The notes below the pieces were generated by a model. The model saw nothing but the letters and a program-made list of their open reading frames with translations, was not told the origin of the DNA and searched no databases. Of a DNA stretch of 64,000 nucleotides, positions 17,305-26,641 are shown in pieces. How positions within the stretch are numbered: position 1 is the stretch's first letter; each line of letters opens with the position of its first letter. Origin of the DNA: Parabacteroides sp. Marseille-P3160 (GTDB lineage: Bacteria; Bacteroidota; Bacteroidia; Bacteroidales; Tannerellaceae); the NCBI RefSeq assembly GCF_900162725.1, contig NZ_LT799418.1:2086740-2150739 (forward strand), given 5' to 3'. The position numbers were made by a program, and so were the translations under genes.

Positions 17305-17327
17305 GCACAGTTTGGTTAAAACTGTGC
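17305..17327. promoter_or_regulatory. probable TetR operator palindrome
   Basis: GCACAGTTT and AAACTGTGC are perfect 9-bp inverted arms separated by GGTTA. The site ends 7 nt upstream of the tetR start and overlaps the position expected for its transcription start (a TACTTTG-like -7 sequence on the minus strand follows at about 17328-17334). Size and position are those of a TetR operator. Confidence 0.75.
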
Positions 17328-17385
17328 GCAAAGTACTCAAAAAACTTTATCACTTCCAAGTATATTAAAAAAAAGTAGTATAAAA

Positions 17386-17416
17386 TTTGTTTTGTATTCA
17401 TTTTTCCCTACCTTTG
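17386..17416 (+). promoter_or_regulatory. promoter of initiator tRNA-Met
   Basis: TTTG, exactly 19 nt, TACCTTTG: a full match to the Bacteroidetes consensus, 17 nt before the tRNA. Confidence 0.82.
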
Positions 17417-17432
17417 CAGCCGTAAACAATAT

Positions 17433-17507
<75 letters not shown>

Positions 17508-17514
17508 AAAAAGG

Positions 17515-17545
17515 AAAGCATCTGAGAAGTCAGGTGCTTTTTTTA
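17515..17545 (+). terminator. intrinsic terminator after tRNA-fMet
   Basis: AGCATCTGA pairs with TCAGGTGCT around the loop GAAG and is followed by a run of seven T. From here to the TonB receptor start (about 250 nt) I see no gene. Confidence 0.85.
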
Positions 17546-17800
17546 TTCCGGCCAATCCCCGTCTATTTGAGGATCAATAAACCAAGCACATTCGATCAAC
17601 TTGCCGGATTCAACGTTCGAATCACAATTTCCCTTGCACTCATTCGCTATCTCTAATGGACATTAATTAATACTAACAAATGAGTAGACGCTGCTCTGAA
17701 TATACCTACTAATGGGGATTGAATCCGCCATTGAGGTCGTATAACTTTACCGTCGTTAATGAACCATCCTTATGTTATTGGGAGATACAATCATTATAGA

Positions 17801-20680
17801 ATGAAAAAAAAGATAGTATATTATTATAAAGTGCTATTTCTCATTGGGCTTATTTTTATATTTGGCAATCAAAGCAAAGGAAATGCGCAGAATCGGAATT
17901 TCCAGATTCAGGGGATTCTTTTGGATTCAATCAAAAGGAAGCCTGTTGATATGGCTCTTGTCTCCGTGGCTGAATTGGATATTTGGTCGAGAACGGATGA
18001 AAACGGGCAGTTTGTACTTAATAATATACCCGGAGGAAGGCATACTATCCGGTTTTATCTATTAGGTTATAAGGAACTTACAGTTGTTAAGGAGATCAAT
18101 TCGGATATCAATGATTGGACGCAAATGTTGCAGCCATTCAGTTTGTCGCTGAAAGAGGTCAATGTGACGGCTACCGAAAACAAATTAGGTTCCATCTCGA
18201 AAATAGAAAATGAAGCGATCGAACATATCCAACCCAAGAGTCTGACCGATATTTTTCAGTTATTGCCCGGTCAGGTAACAGAGAATCCGAGTTTGGCTTC
18301 ACCCGGACAAGTGAAGATCCGGGAAATTTCCCAAAATGCTAATAGTGCGTTAGGTACTTTGATCATCGTAGACGGAGTCCGGGTCTCCAACGATGCGAAT
18401 ATGCAAACCTTCTATCCGGCCCGTTCTGGCAATAGTTCTTCCGGAGCGGCTATGAATCCGAGCGGTACGGTGGGAAAAGGCGTCGACCTCAGGGATATTC
18501 CGGGAGATAACATCGAATCGGTGGAAGTCATCAAAGGGATTCCTTCTTCCGAATATGGGAACCTTACGTCGGGTGTCGTCATTGTCAAAACCAAGATCGG
18601 AGAACAGCCGTGGACAGCTAAAGCCAAAATAGATCCCAATACGAAAATGGGGAGCCTATATAAGGGCTTGAAATTATCCGGCCGTTCAGGCATTGTAAAT
18701 ATAGGAGCGGATTATGCACAGGCTTATGATGATATCCGTTATCATCTGGGCGGATATAAACGCCTCACCGGAACCGCTTCCTATTCGAATACATTTCTTA
18801 ATGAAACAAGTCCTTTGGATGTCAATGTCCGGCTTTCCTATTTCCGTTCTATCGATGAAGCAAAATCGGATCCCCAACTAAAGCGGGATGAAAAGGTCAA
18901 ATCGTCTCAAAGGGGCTTCCGATGGGGTATCGACGGCAAGTGGATGTTGCGCAAGCCGTGGATCACAAATATAGAATATAGTTTTTCGGGGGATTATACC
19001 CTTGCTGAAAATTATACGAAGGAGTTGCAAGTCCTTTCCACTGGGGCTGTTCCTTATCCGACCTCATACGAAGAGGGCATCTTTGAAGAAGTATATTTGC
19101 CGGGAGTTTTTTATACGGAATATACGACCGATGGAAGGCCCTATAATATTTTCGGAAAGTTAAAGGGCGATTGGAATAAGCAATTCGGACATGCCGTTAA
19201 TTCCCTGAAAGCGGGATTAGACGTTTCGTTCAGCGGAAACAGAGGGGACGGATTGAAATACGATCTTTCCAAACCTCCCATGCTTACCATCGAATCCAGT
19301 ATCCGTCCACGGGCCTACAAAGACATTCCCTCTTTAAAGAATTACGCTTTCTTTATGGAAGATAAAATTATTCAACCGATCGGAACAACCGAATGGATAA
19401 CCCAGTTGGGAATCCGTTTTTCCAATGTACAACCCGGGAATTATTTTTCTGTGGAGCCCCGTCTGAATACAAGCTATGAGATCCTGAACCGGAAAAACAA
19501 CACCCTTTTTGACCGGTTGAGCGTAAATCTGGGGTATGGTCTTTTTTCCAAAATGCCTACCTTGTCCTATATCGTTCCCGGTAATGCCTATTTCGATGAT
19601 ATCAGTTTTAATTATCTGGACGGTGATCATTCGCTGGCTGTCGTATCGACCAAAGTGAAAGATGCGTCCAATCCCGATTTAAAGCCGGCGCGCAGTACCA
19701 AAAAAGAGATCGGCCTCTCTTTCGATATACAGAAAGTATCCGTTTCGTTGACCGGTTTTCATGAAAAATTGAAAAACGGCTTAGCCTTTAAGAGCGTACC
19801 CTATTTCTCTTCCTTTCCTAAGTTTACGGTAGAGGGCGCCGGTAAAACCCCGGAATTTGAGAATGGGCAAGTCTATTATTATGAAAACGGGGAACGACTG
19901 CCTGCTCCATACGTGATGGACACGACCATTCATACCTATTATACTCCATCCAACAACCAGATCTTAATCAAAAAAGGATTGGAGTATATTATTAGCATCG
20001 GTAAGATCGATGCCATACGCTCCTCCTTCGTCATCGACGGTGCATGGCTGTATGAAGAAAGCTACAATACATTACCCGGTTATTCCCAGACAAATCAGTC
20101 TTACCAGGGAAAGCCTTATCCGTATATAGCCATCATGCCTGCAGGATTCAAGGATATTAACCAGCGGGTCAATACGAATATACGGATGATCACGCATGTT
20201 CCCGAACTTAAAATGGTGGTTTCGTTAACGACCCAGATCATATGGAATACAAAAGAGAAAGTTGAATGGGAAGACGAGAACGGAAACTCGCTGGTTTATT
20301 ATTACGGTTCGGAGGGTGAACGGATTTACGAGAACAGCGCCTTGGAAGACAGGAAGGATACCCGATATGTGGATCCGGTAGCCTTTATGGACAAGACCGG
20401 TAAAATATATGAATGGGATCCGGCCTATTCCCGCGATTCCCGCTATGCAGCGATGGTAAGGAATTATAATGTCTCTTATTATTTTGTAGAAGAGAGTTTA
20501 CCTCCGGCCGTACAGTTCAATCTCCGCCTGACAAAAGAGTTTTCGCGGAATTTAACCTTGTCGTTTATGACAAACAATTTTTTGAAAATGAATCCATCTC
20601 AGAGAAGCAATAGGACTTCGCTATACGTAAGGCGGAATACCGGCTTTTACTTTGGAGCAGAAATCAATTATAAATTTTAA
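17801..20680 (+). CDS. TonB-dependent outer-membrane receptor with carboxypeptidase-regulatory domain
   Basis: An outer-membrane transporter of about 960 residues. The start at MKKKIVYYYK gives a normal signal peptide ending near GNAQ; an upstream in-frame ATG 14 codons earlier is less likely. An Ig-like CarboxypepD-regulatory domain (FQIQGILLDSIKRKPVDMALVSV through LLGYKEL) precedes the plug (SLTDIFQLLPGQV, IIVDGVRVSND, IESVEVIKGIPSSEYGNLTSGVV). A 22-strand-type barrel follows and ends in GFYFGAEINYKF. There is no STN domain and no SusD partner. It opens a six-gene same-strand cluster with close spacing, including a C25-like peptidase and an amino-acid permease. The substrate is unknown; peptides, or a cofactor freed from protein, are suggested by context. 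Confidence 0.9.
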   Translation: MKKKIVYYYKVLFLIGLIFIFGNQSKGNAQNRNFQIQGILLDSIKRKPVDMALVSVAELDIWSRTDENGQFVLNNIPGGRHTIRFYLLGYKELTVVKEINSDINDWTQMLQPFSLSLKEVNVTATENKLGSISKIENEAIEHIQPKSLTDIFQLLPGQVTENPSLASPGQVKIREISQNANSALGTLIIVDGVRVSNDANMQTFYPARSGNSSSGAAMNPSGTVGKGVDLRDIPGDNIESVEVIKGIPSSEYGNLTSGVVIVKTKIGEQPWTAKAKIDPNTKMGSLYKGLKLSGRSGIVNIGADYAQAYDDIRYHLGGYKRLTGTASYSNTFLNETSPLDVNVRLSYFRSIDEAKSDPQLKRDEKVKSSQRGFRWGIDGKWMLRKPWITNIEYSFSGDYTLAENYTKELQVLSTGAVPYPTSYEEGIFEEVYLPGVFYTEYTTDGRPYNIFGKLKGDWNKQFGHAVNSLKAGLDVSFSGNRGDGLKYDLSKPPMLTIESSIRPRAYKDIPSLKNYAFFMEDKIIQPIGTTEWITQLGIRFSNVQPGNYFSVEPRLNTSYEILNRKNNTLFDRLSVNLGYGLFSKMPTLSYIVPGNAYFDDISFNYLDGDHSLAVVSTKVKDASNPDLKPARSTKKEIGLSFDIQKVSVSLTGFHEKLKNGLAFKSVPYFSSFPKFTVEGAGKTPEFENGQVYYYENGERLPAPYVMDTTIHTYYTPSNNQILIKKGLEYIISIGKIDAIRSSFVIDGAWLYEESYNTLPGYSQTNQSYQGKPYPYIAIMPAGFKDINQRVNTNIRMITHVPELKMVVSLTTQIIWNTKEKVEWEDENGNSLVYYYGSEGERIYENSALEDRKDTRYVDPVAFMDKTGKIYEWDPAYSRDSRYAAMVRNYNVSYYFVEESLPPAVQFNLRLTKEFSRNLTLSFMTNNFLKMNPSQRSNRTSLYVRRNTGFYFGAEINYKF

Positions 20681-20692
20681 ATAGTATAGTTT

Positions 20693-21958
20693 ATGAAAAC
20701 ATTATCTTTTAGAAACATTTTATCGAATGGTTCTTTTTCGCGTTCCTTGGGGACCTTGTCTTTGCTTACGGCCATGCTCTTCATATTTTCATTTACATCC
20801 TGTAGTGACGATGATGACGAGGCGCAAAAATATGCTGTAAAAATAACGGTTAATTATCCCGCCGGGTATACGGAGAATCTGGCTTCCGGCCTTCAAGTCA
20901 AAGCAGCCAGTTCAACAACAGGGACAGAAGTTTCCGCTACTACGGATGACAACGGAGTTGCACAATTTTCCCTGATCTCGGGGATCTATAGTTTTACGGT
21001 TTCTCAGGAAACGGAAGAGTTCGCTTTTAATGGAATCCTTGAAAATGTGACGGTTGCCGAGGATAAGACCTATACGATTGATCTTCATGCAAGCACTCTT
21101 TCCGGCGGACTTGTATTCAAAGAATATTACTATGCCGGTTCACCGACGGAATCGGGAGGATCTTATTATTCCGACCAGTTCATGGAGATATATAACAATT
21201 CCGACGACACGATCTATCTGGATAATATCGGCATAGGTTCTTTGGATCCGACAACATCAAATTCTCCAAGCGTATGGGTTGACGAGCAGGGAAACTTGTT
21301 GGACAAATTGCCTGTAGGAAGTTATAGCTTTTATATAAAGGGCTCGGGAAAAGATCATCCGTTGGAACCTCGCACGAGTATTGTCATTGCCCAGGACGGT
21401 ATAAACCATAAAACGGATCCGCTGGGTAATCCTCTTTCTCCGGTGAATTTAGGAAATGCGTCATGGGAGACTTATGTCGGCGATATCAACGGAGGAAAAG
21501 ATGCGGATGCCCCGAGCGTTCCCAACCTCACTTTGCTACATGCGACGATGACTTCCATGTTCGATGCCTTGTATTCTATTTTCGGGCCAGCTCTGGTCTT
21601 GTTCCGGTTCCCGGCGGATGTCGATCCTGCCGCTTTTGCCAGTGACGACACTAATCTGGCCTTACAACCCGGAAGTTCATCGACATTCAAATATCTGATG
21701 ATTCCCAAAGATTATGTAATTGATGCAATAGAGTGTGTGAATAGTGATGAGAGCAAGCGCTACAAAAGAATTCCTTCCGATTTGGATGCCGGATATACTT
21801 TTACGAATGACAGTTATACAGGGAAAAGTGTCCGCCGGAAAGTGAAACAAATCATCGACGGAAAGGTGATTTATAAAGATACCAATAACTCGACGGAAGA
21901 TTTTCTCAGGGAGCAAACCCCGTCTCCGTTTGTTCATCCTACATCGGCAGACAATTAA
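20693..21958 (+). CDS. surface lipoprotein, DUF4876-like
   Basis: A 421-residue lipoprotein. The signal peptide ends in FSFTSC, followed by SDDDDE. Acidic residues of this kind directly after the lipid-anchored Cys form the lipoprotein export signal known from Bacteroides, so surface exposure is expected. An Ig/carboxypeptidase-regulatory-like domain (residues about 40-135: AVKITVNYPAGYTENL, GVAQFSLISGIYSFTV) precedes a larger region with GLVFKEYYYAGSPTESGGSYYSDQFMEIYNNSD, which resembles the DUF4876/lamin-tail type. It starts 12 nt after the TonB receptor. It probably binds the receptor's substrate, a role analogous to SusD but in an unrelated fold. The family name is from memory and not verified. 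Confidence 0.75.
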   Translation: MKTLSFRNILSNGSFSRSLGTLSLLTAMLFIFSFTSCSDDDDEAQKYAVKITVNYPAGYTENLASGLQVKAASSTTGTEVSATTDDNGVAQFSLISGIYSFTVSQETEEFAFNGILENVTVAEDKTYTIDLHASTLSGGLVFKEYYYAGSPTESGGSYYSDQFMEIYNNSDDTIYLDNIGIGSLDPTTSNSPSVWVDEQGNLLDKLPVGSYSFYIKGSGKDHPLEPRTSIVIAQDGINHKTDPLGNPLSPVNLGNASWETYVGDINGGKDADAPSVPNLTLLHATMTSMFDALYSIFGPALVLFRFPADVDPAAFASDDTNLALQPGSSSTFKYLMIPKDYVIDAIECVNSDESKRYKRIPSDLDAGYTFTNDSYTGKSVRRKVKQIIDGKVIYKDTNNSTEDFLREQTPSPFVHPTSADN

Positions 21959-21972
21959 ACGCACGTTATTAA

Positions 21973-23538
21973 ATGAAGATTATTCCAGGAAAAATCATTC
22001 TGACGGGATTCATCTCCGTCCTTGCAGCCATAGCCTGTAATGCCCGGTCAAATGACAGCATTATAGGTCCGGCCGACTATTCCCTGTTGCCTTTGCAATA
22101 CATTTGGCTTCAAACGACTAACCCGGTCGCCTACGCCGATATCGAAGGCGACCGGATGGATGCCGTATTGGGTTACCGGTACGGATCGGGAGATTATAAA
22201 CCCGTGTCGGATCCCCGGTCCGTCCATTCGGGAAAGGTGTTGGTGGAAGGATTCAAACAAGTGGATAAACTTCATTTTTACGGAAGTTTCCTTTATAATA
22301 TTTCAAGCTTGGAAGGGCAGAAATGGAAGGATGTTTTGCTTCCTTCCCCCGGAAATCCGTTTATCTTAGGGGATAGCATCGGCGGGGATTACGATAATGA
22401 ACTCTTTGAAATAAAAGGAGTGATGGCTTCTTCTGCAAATGAAAACTTTAAATGGGGAGTTTCCATGAACTATAAGGGGGGAAGTTCGGCGGATCAGAAT
22501 GATCCCCGCCCGCTTATTGATGCCATGCGATATTCCGTGCGTCCGGGTATTTTATACCGTATCCCGTCTTCTTCCTGGGGGCTTGGATTGGATTTGGGTT
22601 ACGAACGTTATCGGGAAGATATCAAGATTTCAGTAATAGAAACAAATATCGTACATCATTTCTTCCTGTTCCAGGGAATTGGGCTTTATTATATGGAATC
22701 CGGCATTTCTTATAGCCGGCGATATAAGGGGAATGCATTTAGCGGAAATGGATATGTGAATTGGAAGAATAATGCCGCTGAGAACATTCTCCGGATCGGA
22801 TACGAGAACAGGACTGAAAATTCGGAGGATGGATCCAGCGAGAGCCCTTTTAGATCGGGAGATTATAAAGAGACCGTTTATTCTCTGTCGGATATTTTCT
22901 CGGTAAAAAAGGATGCGATGGCCCATATTCTAAAGATATATGCCGATTACTCTCCCTCAAAAGGAATTTGGTACGATCAGAAGAAAACGGTCAATCCGAA
23001 TGACCCATCTATTATCTGGGAAGTTTATAATAAATCCGTCAAATATAAGAATAAGGTAACGAAAGCGGGATTGGAATATACCGGATTAAAAGAGAGACAG
23101 GGCTTTAAAGATTACTCGTTCGGAGCATCCTTCGATTATGAACAAAGCAAAACCGACTTCCTTCCCGATATGTATTTGCAAAAGTATTCCAACCTCAAGG
23201 CTTCTATAAAAGGGGGAAAGACTTTTTGGCTTCCCGGCAGATCCCAATTAAGCCTGGATCTGGATGTTTCTTATCGGAAAAACCTTACTTCCAAGGCCGG
23301 CTTTGACGGTATAAAGCTGGCGGATCTATGGTCATATCCTCTCTTTGAATATCTCACATCGGATTTTTATTCAGGCGGGGCACGAGCTAAGTTCAGTAAA
23401 CGGACATCAATAGGAAAGCTTCCGTCTATTATTTATCTAACGGCAGGGATCGATTATATAAAATCCACGCAACAAACAAATTACTTTAACAAACCCGATA
23501 GGATAAATATTGCTACTTCTTTGGGATTTACATTTTAA
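21973..23538 (+). CDS. outer-membrane beta-barrel protein, DUF6850-like
   Basis: A 521-residue exported protein. A signal peptide (about 25 residues) is followed by repeated amphipathic beta-strands through to the C-terminus, which ends SLGFTF as expected for an outer-membrane barrel. Segments such as DRMDAVLGYRYGSGDYKPVSDP, FKWGVSMNYKGGSSADQNDPRP and GARAKFSKRTSIG fit the family now called DUF6850; that name is from memory. The gene lies 14 nt after the DUF4876-like gene and 33 nt before the peptidase gene. Its role in the cluster is unknown: a channel, an export aid for the surface protein, or an accessory to the TonB receptor. Confidence 0.72.
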   Translation: MKIIPGKIILTGFISVLAAIACNARSNDSIIGPADYSLLPLQYIWLQTTNPVAYADIEGDRMDAVLGYRYGSGDYKPVSDPRSVHSGKVLVEGFKQVDKLHFYGSFLYNISSLEGQKWKDVLLPSPGNPFILGDSIGGDYDNELFEIKGVMASSANENFKWGVSMNYKGGSSADQNDPRPLIDAMRYSVRPGILYRIPSSSWGLGLDLGYERYREDIKISVIETNIVHHFFLFQGIGLYYMESGISYSRRYKGNAFSGNGYVNWKNNAAENILRIGYENRTENSEDGSSESPFRSGDYKETVYSLSDIFSVKKDAMAHILKIYADYSPSKGIWYDQKKTVNPNDPSIIWEVYNKSVKYKNKVTKAGLEYTGLKERQGFKDYSFGASFDYEQSKTDFLPDMYLQKYSNLKASIKGGKTFWLPGRSQLSLDLDVSYRKNLTSKAGFDGIKLADLWSYPLFEYLTSDFYSGGARAKFSKRTSIGKLPSIIYLTAGIDYIKSTQQTNYFNKPDRINIATSLGFTF

Positions 23539-23571
23539 AAAAGGAAATCGACCGGGTTATAACAAAAAAGA

Positions 23572-25758
23572 TTGAAAATGAAATATAAATTGGTTATTGT
23601 GCTTCTGCTTGTCTATTGCGGAACTCTCTCCGCAGTGGACAGTCGGAGGGGTTTTGCCATCGTGATAGATAGCCTGAGCTATCATCAGGCAAAAACGGAG
23701 GTCGAAAGTTATGCCGAATCGGTAGAGGCCGACGGGTTTAAAACCTATTTGGTCATAGACCGCTGGCATCATCCGGATTCGATAAAACAGGAATTAAAAC
23801 GGTTATATTCTTTGAAAAAGAATCCGATAGAAGGCGCCGTGTTCGTCGGAGACATACCTATTGTGATGGTAAGGGATGCCCAGCATTTGACTTCGGCCTT
23901 CAAAATGAATCAGAAACGGGATTGGCAACAATCCAGTATTGCTTCGGATCGTTTCTATGACGATTTCGGCCTGACGTTTAATTTTCTGAAACAAGATTCG
24001 GTCAAACCGCTTTTCTTTTATTATTCCTTGCGCGCCGATTCGAAACAGGCGCTGCACTCCGATATTTATACGGCTCGTATCAAGCCTTTGGAAAAAGGAA
24101 AGACGGATAAATATACACAACTACGCAATTATTTGAAGAAAGTCGTAGAAATAAAATCCCAAGAGAAAGGGAATAAGATAGACAATCTTACGGTTGCCCG
24201 CGGCCATGGCTATAATTCGGAATCAAGAGTAGCCTGGTCGGGGGAACAGTTAGCTCTCAGGGAGCAATTCCCGATGCTGTTCAATACCGGCAGCTTCGTT
24301 AAATTTATGGATTTCGATTTATATTGGCCAATGAAACCTTATTGGCTGAATGAGATTCTTCGTCCCGACTTGGATATCATGCTCTTCCATCATCACGGTT
24401 CTAACGACCTGCAGTATATCAACGGGTACAAGGAGGGCAGTGATGTGAATACCTCGATAGAAAATATAAAGATCTATCTGCGTAGCAAGATCGCATCGGC
24501 TGTGGAAAAGGGAAAGACAAAGGAGGAAGCGGTCGAATCCTATGTTAAATCCCTTGGAGTTCCCCGTTCGTGGTGCGAGGAAGCTTTTGATCCGGAATTG
24601 ATCGCGAAAGACTCGATCATGAATGCATCTCTTGACATAAATGTGAAGGATCTCCTTGGTATATCACCCAATGCGCGATTTGTCATGTTCGATGCCTGCT
24701 ATAACGGTTCTTTTTATGAAGACGAATATATTGCCGGCGCCTATTTGTTCAATGATGGGAAAACAATTGTGACGCAGGGTAATACGGTTAATTCGATTCA
24801 GGACAAATGGCCGGATGAGTTTCTGGGATTGCTTGATCATGGTTTGCGTATCGGCCAATGGGGAAAATACACTCATTTCCTGGAAACGCATATTCTTGGT
24901 GACCCGACTTTCCGGTTTGCTTCCAAAAATACAGATGGGTCTGATATAAATAGGGCTTTGACGGTTCATCGGCATGATATGAAATTCTGGAAAAAGGCGC
25001 TATCCGACAATAGTGTCGATATACAAGCCATCGCATTGCGGATGCTGTATGAAAATGATTATCCGGACATTTCCGGCTTGTTGAGAAAAACCTATTTTGA
25101 ATCGGGAAGCATGATTGTCCGGCTCGAATCCTTGATCTTACTGTCGCAATTAAACAATGACGATTTTGTGGAGGTACTTGCTGCCGCGACTTCAGACAGT
25201 TATGAGTTGACAAAGCGTTATGCTTTTGACTTTATCGCAAAAAACGGTTCGGAAAAATTACTACCTTCCGTAGCGAGAGCTATATTAAATGATAATACCT
25301 CAAAACGTATTGTCTTTAAAATTTCTTCCGGTTTCCGAATGATGAACTTAGATAAACTGGAAGCCGAATTATTAAAGCAAGCGAAAGATCTGCCTCTCTA
25401 TTCGAAGGATATGTTGGACAATACCTTAAAGAGTATTCGATCGACAAACGAGAGTAAAAAGAAAGACTTCTCTTCAATATTGGATAAATCAGTCAAAGCC
25501 AAAAGCAGGGCTTTGGAGATATCCCGGTTCCGTAACGAACCTGCCTCGGACGATGCTGAAATCTTATTGGCTGTATTGGCGGATTCTACTTATGAACCGG
25601 AATTGCGTTTAAGTGCGGCCGAGGCTTTGGGGTGGTATAACTATTCCTATCGGATAAGCTTTATTACCGAACGGTTAGACCAATTGCTGCGGTTAGAAAC
25701 GGATCAAATCGTCCTCAATGAAATAAAGAAAACAATTAACAGGTTATTGACTAAATAA
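23572..25758 (+). CDS. secreted C25 (gingipain)-like cysteine peptidase with C-terminal helical repeats
   Basis: A 728-residue protein with a signal peptide (about 22 residues, ending near LSA). Residues about 25-460 resemble the clan CD gingipain fold: GAVFVGDIPIVM, YDDF, LDIMLFHHHGSNDLQYI with the candidate catalytic His near 271, and ARFVMFDACYNGSFYEDEYIAGAYLF with the candidate Cys near 375, then TQGNTVNSIQD and THFLETHILGDPTFRF. The remaining 260 residues form repeated helical pairs like HEAT repeats. The type IX sorting domain of secreted gingipains is not seen. It lies in the middle of the TonB/lipoprotein/permease cluster. Peptidase activity is inferred from the dyad; the family assignment is reasonably safe. 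Confidence 0.78.
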   Translation: MKMKYKLVIVLLLVYCGTLSAVDSRRGFAIVIDSLSYHQAKTEVESYAESVEADGFKTYLVIDRWHHPDSIKQELKRLYSLKKNPIEGAVFVGDIPIVMVRDAQHLTSAFKMNQKRDWQQSSIASDRFYDDFGLTFNFLKQDSVKPLFFYYSLRADSKQALHSDIYTARIKPLEKGKTDKYTQLRNYLKKVVEIKSQEKGNKIDNLTVARGHGYNSESRVAWSGEQLALREQFPMLFNTGSFVKFMDFDLYWPMKPYWLNEILRPDLDIMLFHHHGSNDLQYINGYKEGSDVNTSIENIKIYLRSKIASAVEKGKTKEEAVESYVKSLGVPRSWCEEAFDPELIAKDSIMNASLDINVKDLLGISPNARFVMFDACYNGSFYEDEYIAGAYLFNDGKTIVTQGNTVNSIQDKWPDEFLGLLDHGLRIGQWGKYTHFLETHILGDPTFRFASKNTDGSDINRALTVHRHDMKFWKKALSDNSVDIQAIALRMLYENDYPDISGLLRKTYFESGSMIVRLESLILLSQLNNDDFVEVLAAATSDSYELTKRYAFDFIAKNGSEKLLPSVARAILNDNTSKRIVFKISSGFRMMNLDKLEAELLKQAKDLPLYSKDMLDNTLKSIRSTNESKKKDFSSILDKSVKAKSRALEISRFRNEPASDDAEILLAVLADSTYEPELRLSAAEALGWYNYSYRISFITERLDQLLRLETDQIVLNEIKKTINRLLTK

Positions 25759-25769
25759 AGAGATATAAA

Positions 25770-26630
25770 ATGAAAAAGTCGCTTTTCGTTATTTCTTTCG
25801 TGCTTTTATTCATGGCCTTATCATGTAAGAGCCGGCAACCGGCTACATCGGTAAGTACCCCATATGCCACTACAGGTTATGAACAACATCTTCTTGACTC
25901 CATTTTGCAATACGGATTGGACCATGAAGCGCTATATACCTTATTGACCAATATCAAGCCGATGAGTTCCCTGGTTACTTTTTACTATCCTTTGGCTAAT
26001 GCAGATAGTACGAAGAAAACAAGTTGGGATGTAGTCGACCGGAATAAACAGGGCGCTTACTTGGATAAATTATACTCCGTCCAACAAGCTGTCAATAAAT
26101 TGAATTTACCGGATCTCCGTTTTATATTAGTTCCCTATCAATCGGCCCAGGACAGTATCCGGGTTATTCAACTCAGTGTCGTACGCGTCAGCTCGTTGGA
26201 CAGTCTTTTGCGGGCAAAAGAAAGCTTTTTCGGACAGTTTGGATTGGTGCCGGGAACCGACCCTGTCGTCGTGGCAAGCGTGATAGAAAATGCCGATATT
26301 TATGAACGTTACAGAGGATACGGTTATTTATTCGGTTATCCCGATTATGCCGTCGATTTTTTTGTCGATGCGGCGGTCGAATCAAAGAAAGCAAAGAAGG
26401 TCGTACCTCGGAATTTTTTCCAGATACCAGTATATGCCGGTGACTTCGGTTATTTTGTCTATGCTTATCCGAAAGAGCATAAACCGACTTCCGCTGTCGA
26501 TTCGGCCCTTTATTATAGATCGACTTATGTATTGGAGAAATACAAGGGGATCAGGGATCATTATATAAATGCAAACAGCACGCTCAGGGGGCATCAATTG
26601 CTCCGGGAGCTTAACAGGTTAAAATTATAG
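25770..26630 (+). CDS. lipoprotein of unknown function
   Basis: A 286-residue protein whose signal sequence ends FMALSC, followed by KSRQ, so it is probably lipid-anchored. The residues after the Cys are basic rather than acidic, so a periplasm-facing location is more likely than the cell surface. The mature part is mixed alpha/beta with segments such as LRFILVPYQSAQDSIRVIQLSVVRVSSLDSLL and RNFFQIPVYAGDFGYFVYAYP; I do not recognise the family. It begins 12 nt after the peptidase gene and ends 11 nt before the permease, so it belongs to this unit. It could assist or inhibit the peptidase, but no motif shows it. Confidence 0.65.
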   Translation: MKKSLFVISFVLLFMALSCKSRQPATSVSTPYATTGYEQHLLDSILQYGLDHEALYTLLTNIKPMSSLVTFYYPLANADSTKKTSWDVVDRNKQGAYLDKLYSVQQAVNKLNLPDLRFILVPYQSAQDSIRVIQLSVVRVSSLDSLLRAKESFFGQFGLVPGTDPVVVASVIENADIYERYRGYGYLFGYPDYAVDFFVDAAVESKKAKKVVPRNFFQIPVYAGDFGYFVYAYPKEHKPTSAVDSALYYRSTYVLEKYKGIRDHYINANSTLRGHQLLRELNRLKL

Positions 26631-26641
26631 GTCTGCATTTA

